NCBI GenBank assembly: GCA_030626915.1
Contig: DAOUTC010000046.1
Coordinates: 1-8,669 of the forward strand
Reading direction: 5' to 3'
DNA from: Dehalococcoidia bacterium
Lineage (GTDB): Bacteria; Chloroflexota; Dehalococcoidia; GIF9; AB-539-J10
Length of the DNA: 8,669 nt
Each line of letters begins with the position of its first letter. Within the stretch, counting starts at the first letter, position 1. A program made the translations under genes and the position numbers. Under the pieces are notes generated by a model. It saw only the letters and a program-made list of their open reading frames with translations, searched no databases and was not told where the DNA came from. This document shows, piece after piece, positions 5,741-8,669 of the stretch.

Positions 5741-6709
5741 TTAAGTAGCTAATACCTTCATTAACTGTAACAAGTTATTATCTAATTCCTTCCTCTTCTC
5801 CCATGTTTCCTTTAATGGCGTAAAAGCTATCTCCCCCTTTAATTCTCCCACCATGTAGCCTGACTTACCATTAACTAAAGCATCCACAGCCGCTGCTCCT
5901 AACTTGCTAGCCAAAATTCTGTCTCTAGCTGTGGGTGAGCCGCCTCTTTGTATATGCCCCAGGACACAAATACGGTAATCCAATCTCAGTCTTTCCCATA
6001 CCTGTTGGGCAATTCGAAACGCACCACCTGCTTCATCCCCTTCAGCAACTATTACAATACTGGATTTTTTACCTCTCTTGAAGTTGCGTCTTATATTAAG
6101 GCAAAGCTCTTCTATCTTTGTTTCTGTCTCTGGAATCAAGATATCTTCAGCCCCGCCGGCGATTCCTACATCCAGGGCAATAAAGCCTCTTTCCCTTCCC
6201 ATGACCTCAATAAAAAAGGGGCGCTGCAAAGACCCTGCGGTATCTCTAATCTTATCTATGGCACTTAAAGCTGTATTTATCGCGGTATCAAAACCGATGG
6301 CGTAGTCAGTGCCATAGACATCATTATCTATAGTGCCCGGAATGCCAATTACTTTTATGTCTCCTGCTTCAGCTAAGGCCATAGCACCTCGAAAGGTGCC
6401 ATCACCACCTATAGTTACTAAACCCGCAATGCCTTCCCGCTGCAAAACTTGCACCGCCTTCTTTATGCCTTCTGGCGTCTTCATTTCCTCGCAGCGAGCA
6501 GTCTCAAGCACAGTGCCACCGCGCTGGATAATATTAGCTACCAACCTTGGTCCTAATCTTACTAGGTCTCCTTCCAGCAACCCAGCATAGCCTCGTCGAA
6601 TTCCTACTACTTCCAGCTTATTTCTAGCCCCACAGCGGACAATTGCCCTGATGCAAGCATTCATTCCAGGGGCATCACCACCACTGGTTAAAACGCCTAT
6701 CCGCTTCAT
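5741..6709 (-). CDS. pfkA: 6-phosphofructokinase, ATP-type
   Basis: Phosphorylates fructose 6-phosphate to fructose 1,6-bisphosphate in the cytoplasm, the committing step of glycolysis. It is 322 residues, close to the 320 of the E. coli enzyme. Motifs counted from the chosen start: GVLTSGGDAPGMN (5-17), Arg21 and Arg25 at positions of effector-site arginines in E. coli PfkA, GGDGT (101-105), PGTIDND (124-130), EVMGRERGFIAL (168-179) and LGHIQRGGSP (240-249). GGDGT and PGTIDND carry glycines where pyrophosphate-dependent enzymes have Asp and Lys, so ATP is the predicted phosphate donor. MGRERG replaces the more common MGRxCG. The ATG at 6709 is chosen because AAGGGA lies just upstream and the conserved N-terminus starts there; the frame stays open to a GTG at 6754 and an ATG at 6742, which would add an unconserved leader. 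The stop is 4 bases from the aldolase start. Confidence 0.93.
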   Translation of the reverse strand: MKRIGVLTSGGDAPGMNACIRAIVRCGARNKLEVVGIRRGYAGLLEGDLVRLGPRLVANIIQRGGTVLETARCEEMKTPEGIKKAVQVLQREGIAGLVTIGGDGTFRGAMALAEAGDIKVIGIPGTIDNDVYGTDYAIGFDTAINTALSAIDKIRDTAGSLQRPFFIEVMGRERGFIALDVGIAGGAEDILIPETETKIEELCLNIRRNFKRGKKSSIVIVAEGDEAGGAFRIAQQVWERLRLDYRICVLGHIQRGGSPTARDRILASKLGAAAVDALVNGKSGYMVGELKGEIAFTPLKETWEKRKELDNNLLQLMKVLAT

Positions 6710-6744
6710 AAAATCCCTTTTAACCAAATCCTCGCCTTTCATAA

Positions 6745-6750
6745 AGTATA
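6745..6750 (-). promoter_or_regulatory. Possible -10 element upstream of pfkA
   Basis: TATACT on the minus strand lies about 36 bases before the chosen pfkA ATG in the 154-base gap between pyk and pfkA. The upstream region contains TTGTTG and TTGCTA, but neither is at a normal -35 spacing, so the call is weak. The gap also holds a short imperfect dyad (GTGACC TAA GCTCAC near 6797-6811). No terminator with a U-tract was seen, so read-through from pyk is also possible. Confidence 0.3.
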
Positions 6751-6863
6751 GCACTACTTATAGCAACAAGTTGAGCGGTTTCAGAACGGGGAATTTGTGA
6801 CCTAAGCTCACCTCTTCAACTTCGTATTTCCAGTCGCTATTATTAAGAACAACCAGGCATAGA

Positions 6864-8021
6864 TCAGATACTGTGCACCTTGACTAAGTTGGTGCTCCCT
6901 GGTAGCGTCAGAGGAAGTCCGGCAGTGAGCACCACGAGGTCACCCTTTCTAGCAACACCTGTCTCTAGTGCAACTTCCCTCGCTAGCTCGAAGACCTCTT
7001 CCAAGGTTGAAGGCTCAGGCTTTCTAACAGGGAAGACTCCCCAAACCAAAGAAAGGCGTCTCATGACGGTTTCGGAGGAGGTCACAGCCACAATAATGTG
7101 TTGCGGTCTATACTTTGATACCCGTAAGGCTGTAGTCCCACCGGTGGTAAAGGCTATGATGGCTTTGGCTTGCACTTGCTGAGCTATATAGCAGGCTGCT
7201 CTAGCCGTGGCATCATTAACCTCGGGTAAAATATCCTGCGAGCTTTCTCGGAGTATCTCCTCGTAAGGAAGCAGTGTCTCGGCCTCCAAAGCTATTTTGG
7301 CCATTGTCTCAGTAGCTTCGACGGGATAACTTCCGGTGGCTGTTTCCTCAGAGAGCATCAGCGCATCGCTGCCGTCAAGTACAGCGTTGGCCACATCAGC
7401 TGCCTCGGCCCTAGTCGGAGTAGCTGACTGAACCATTGACTCGAGCATCTGAGTAGCTGTTATTATTGGCTTTCCGCGGTGATTGGCTTCCTTTATGAGC
7501 TGCTTCTGAGCCAAGGGGACCTTCTCGATGCTTATTTCAAGCGCTAGGTCTCCCCTAGCCACCATTAGTCCTTCACAGACCTCGAGTATACCGTCACTTT
7601 CTTCTAAGGCCCGTGCCCGCTCTATCTTAACGATAATAGGTATGTTAGCGTTCATCTTTTTAAGCAATGCCCTGACCTCTTTTACCTGCCGCGCCGAGGA
7701 AATGAAAGAGAGCGCAACGAAGTCAGCACTCTGGGACTGGGCGAAATCGAGATGCTGACCGAAGACAGCTTTGATGTCTCCGGCACGACGTTTCATTCCA
7801 GGGATGTCGAGTAAGATGCCCGTGGGGAGTTTGAGCTTTTCGCTGAGCAAGCGAACCTCGGAAATGAGTCGACTGTGTTCTTCAAGAGTGCCATAGGATA
7901 AGTTAAACCGTGCAAGGTTCATCCCACCTTTCAACATTCTTTTAATGACCTCACTAGAACTACTGGCGGGACCTAAGGTACACACTATCTTGACATGGCG
8001 TTTCGTTTTTACTCGGTTCAT
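6864..8021 (-). CDS. pyk: Pyruvate kinase lacking the B (lid) domain
   Basis: Pyruvate kinase transfers phosphate from phosphoenolpyruvate to ADP. From the ATG at 8021 the protein is about 385 residues, against ~470 for the family. Visible: KIVCTLGPAS (11-20), MNLARFNLSYG (34-44; Arg38, Asn40, Ser42), LLDIPGMKRRAG (70-81), IIVKIERARAL (129-139; Lys132, Glu134), LMVARGDLALEI (152-163), KPIITATQML (184-193), and a full C-terminal domain ending GSTNLVKVHSI. Between LLDIPGMKRRAG and DFVALSFI (100-107) only about 19 residues remain where normal enzymes have the ~100-residue B domain. The motif usually written DTKGPEIRTG reads DIPGMKRRAG, keeping the Asp and the catalytic-site Arg (79) but changing Thr, Lys and Glu. 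The frame continues to a GTG at 8060; I prefer the ATG because the family N-terminus begins there, though no strong ribosome binding site is seen. It lies 55 bases downstream of the UPF0182 stop. It may be a low-activity or repurposed kinase. Confidence 0.9.
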   Translation of the reverse strand: MNRVKTKRHVKIVCTLGPASSSSEVIKRMLKGGMNLARFNLSYGTLEEHSRLISEVRLLSEKLKLPTGILLDIPGMKRRAGDIKAVFGQHLDFAQSQSADFVALSFISSARQVKEVRALLKKMNANIPIIVKIERARALEESDGILEVCEGLMVARGDLALEISIEKVPLAQKQLIKEANHRGKPIITATQMLESMVQSATPTRAEAADVANAVLDGSDALMLSEETATGSYPVEATETMAKIALEAETLLPYEEILRESSQDILPEVNDATARAACYIAQQVQAKAIIAFTTGGTTALRVSKYRPQHIIVAVTSSETVMRRLSLVWGVFPVRKPEPSTLEEVFELAREVALETGVARKGDLVVLTAGLPLTLPGSTNLVKVHSI

Positions 8022-8037
8022 TGCCACTTCATTATAC

Positions 8038-8070
8038 AGAAAGCCATATCGTCGAACCACTAGGCTATCT
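8038..8070. other. Inverted repeat upstream of pyk
   Basis: AGAAAGCC (8038-8045) and GGCTATCT (8063-8070) pair in 7 of 8 positions around a 17-base loop. They lie in the gap between the UPF0182 stop and the pyk ATG, and overlap the possible GTG start of pyk at 8060. There is no U-tract, so it is not a typical terminator. It could be an RNA hairpin in the pyk leader; chance is also possible. Confidence 0.3.
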
Positions 8071-8076
8071 TTTCTC

Positions 8077-8669
8077 TTAAGCGGCGAGTTCCGCCAGCCG
8101 ATCCAGTACTGCTTTCAGAGCATCCAGTTCTTTTCCATAGTTAGCCCAGTCGCCTGCCTTAAGATACTGCTGAGCCCTGCTGTAGTGCTGTTGAGCCTCC
8201 TCAATTAAACTGGCTATGTCAGCAGCTACCGGCTCCTCCGGTTCGGTTGGTGGCACGATTTCAGGTTCGGTTGGTGGTGCTTCAGCACCAAAGATAGCCG
8301 CCAGGCTTTCATCTAACGTGGGTTCCATAGCTATTTGGTCACCAGCAGCCACAATAACTCGCTTCAGCTCCGGAAGCCCACCAGCCTCTGCCTGGAGGAA
8401 GACCGGCTCCACATACAGATTGGATTTGCCCAAAGGTATCATCAGCAAGTTGCCGCGGATAACCCGAGAACCCCCACGACTCCACAGGGCAAGCTGCTCA
8501 GTAATGACGGTATCCTGCTGAATTCGGTTCTCGATCTGGCTGGGACCATATACCAGCCGCTCCTTGGGAAAATGGTAGGCAAGCAGCTTCCCGTAATTTT
8601 CGCCATCACAGCGGGCAGCAAGCCAGCCAATGGTATTATTCTTGTTCACCGGGGTGAAGGGCAACATGA
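8077..8669 (-). CDS. UPF0182 (COG1615) membrane protein, C-terminal part
   Basis: The C-terminal ~197 residues of a UPF0182-family protein; the gene continues beyond the right edge of the window, and the Met at 8667 is internal. Recognisable family blocks are MLPFTPVNKNNTIGWLAAR, DGENYGKLLAYHFPKERLV, YGPSQIENRIQQD, GSRVIRGNLLMIP and YVEPVFLQAEAGGLPELKR, followed by MEPTLDESLAAIFG. Full-length members have several N-terminal membrane helices and a large soluble domain; their function is not established. After the conserved part comes an acidic Pro/Glu linker with an 8-residue repeat (PPTEPEIV, PPTEPEEP) and a helical tail of about 50 residues (IEEAQQHYSRAQQYLKAGDW), a typical ending for the family. 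The stop lies 55 bases before the pyk ATG on the same strand, so co-transcription is possible. Confidence 0.9.
   Translation of the reverse strand, partial: MLPFTPVNKNNTIGWLAARCDGENYGKLLAYHFPKERLVYGPSQIENRIQQDTVITEQLALWSRGGSRVIRGNLLMIPLGKSNLYVEPVFLQAEAGGLPELKRVIVAAGDQIAMEPTLDESLAAIFGAEAPPTEPEIVPPTEPEEPVAADIASLIEEAQQHYSRAQQYLKAGDWANYGKELDALKAVLDRLAELAA
8240..8277 (-). repeat. Short in-gene direct repeat (Pro/Glu linker)
   Basis: The 14-base string GGTTCGGTTGGTGG (plus strand) occurs at 8240-8253 and 8264-8277 with a 24-base period. It encodes two copies of PPTEPE within the UPF0182 linker. This looks like replication-slippage expansion of a flexible linker, not a regulatory or mobile element. 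Confidence 0.7.

Noticed and set aside
5948..6590. Several plus-strand ORFs opposite pfkA (5948-6268, 6078-6305, 6333-6590)
   Set aside because: They overlap a clearly conserved enzyme on the other strand and have shadow-like compositions rich in Ser, Pro and Ala.
6880..7758. Plus-strand ORFs opposite pyruvate kinase
   Set aside because: Antisense shadows of a conserved gene with no family resemblance.
8038..8075. tRNA-like stretch (TAGTGGTTCGAC on the minus strand) upstream of pyk
   Set aside because: It resembles a D- or T-arm string, but no full cloverleaf with anticodon stem and acceptor could be drawn.
8216..8521. Plus-strand ORF opposite UPF0182
   Set aside because: Low-complexity Ser/Gly translation of the antisense of the Pro/Glu linker and conserved blocks; not a real gene.

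Overview
The window looks like a chromosomal segment of a bacterium with moderate GC content. A long-form PurC, a COG1615/UPF0182 membrane protein, a LacD-type aldolase in a glycolytic cluster and a 'GTCATTGCGAG' dispersed palindromic repeat together suggest a Chloroflexota (Dehalococcoidia-like) genome. That assignment is inference and no 16S or other decisive marker is present. No tRNA, rRNA, CRISPR array, transposase or integrase was found.

Left part (1-3973): a purine-biosynthesis locus rebuilt by a head-to-tail tandem duplication. The ancestral order was evidently purB(+) - eamA(-) - purC(+). A segment of about 1.31 kb (purB tail, eamA, purC head) is present twice, at 581-1890 and 1891-3204. 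As a result purB is followed by eamA copy 1, then a small chimeric ORF (purC head fused to purB tail), then eamA copy 2, then full-length purC. The two EamA transporters are intact and about 60% identical. The purC heads are about 98% identical and the purB tails about 90%, so the divergence is very uneven. Full-length purC also carries an in-frame insertion of roughly 31-34 codons built from a dispersed palindromic repeat. The purB fragment at the left edge shows a one-base frameshift near base 57.

Middle (3974-4758): a 113-base gap, then a hypothetical protein with one N-terminal membrane segment (4087-4707), which converges on the minus-strand cluster to its right.

Right part (4759-8669): a minus-strand series in transcription order UPF0182 C-terminus (runs off the window), pyruvate kinase, 6-phosphofructokinase (ATP-type active site) and a LacD-family class I aldolase. 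pfkA and the aldolase gene are separated by 4 bases and are surely one transcription unit. Together they encode two kinases and an aldolase of lower glycolysis. The pyruvate kinase is odd: it keeps the barrel catalytic residues and the C-terminal domain but lacks nearly the whole B (lid) domain. The aldolase may do the fructose-1,6-bisphosphate step.

The items most worth follow-up are the duplication with its chimeric gene and patchwork divergence, the repeat element translated inside purC, and the lid-less pyruvate kinase.
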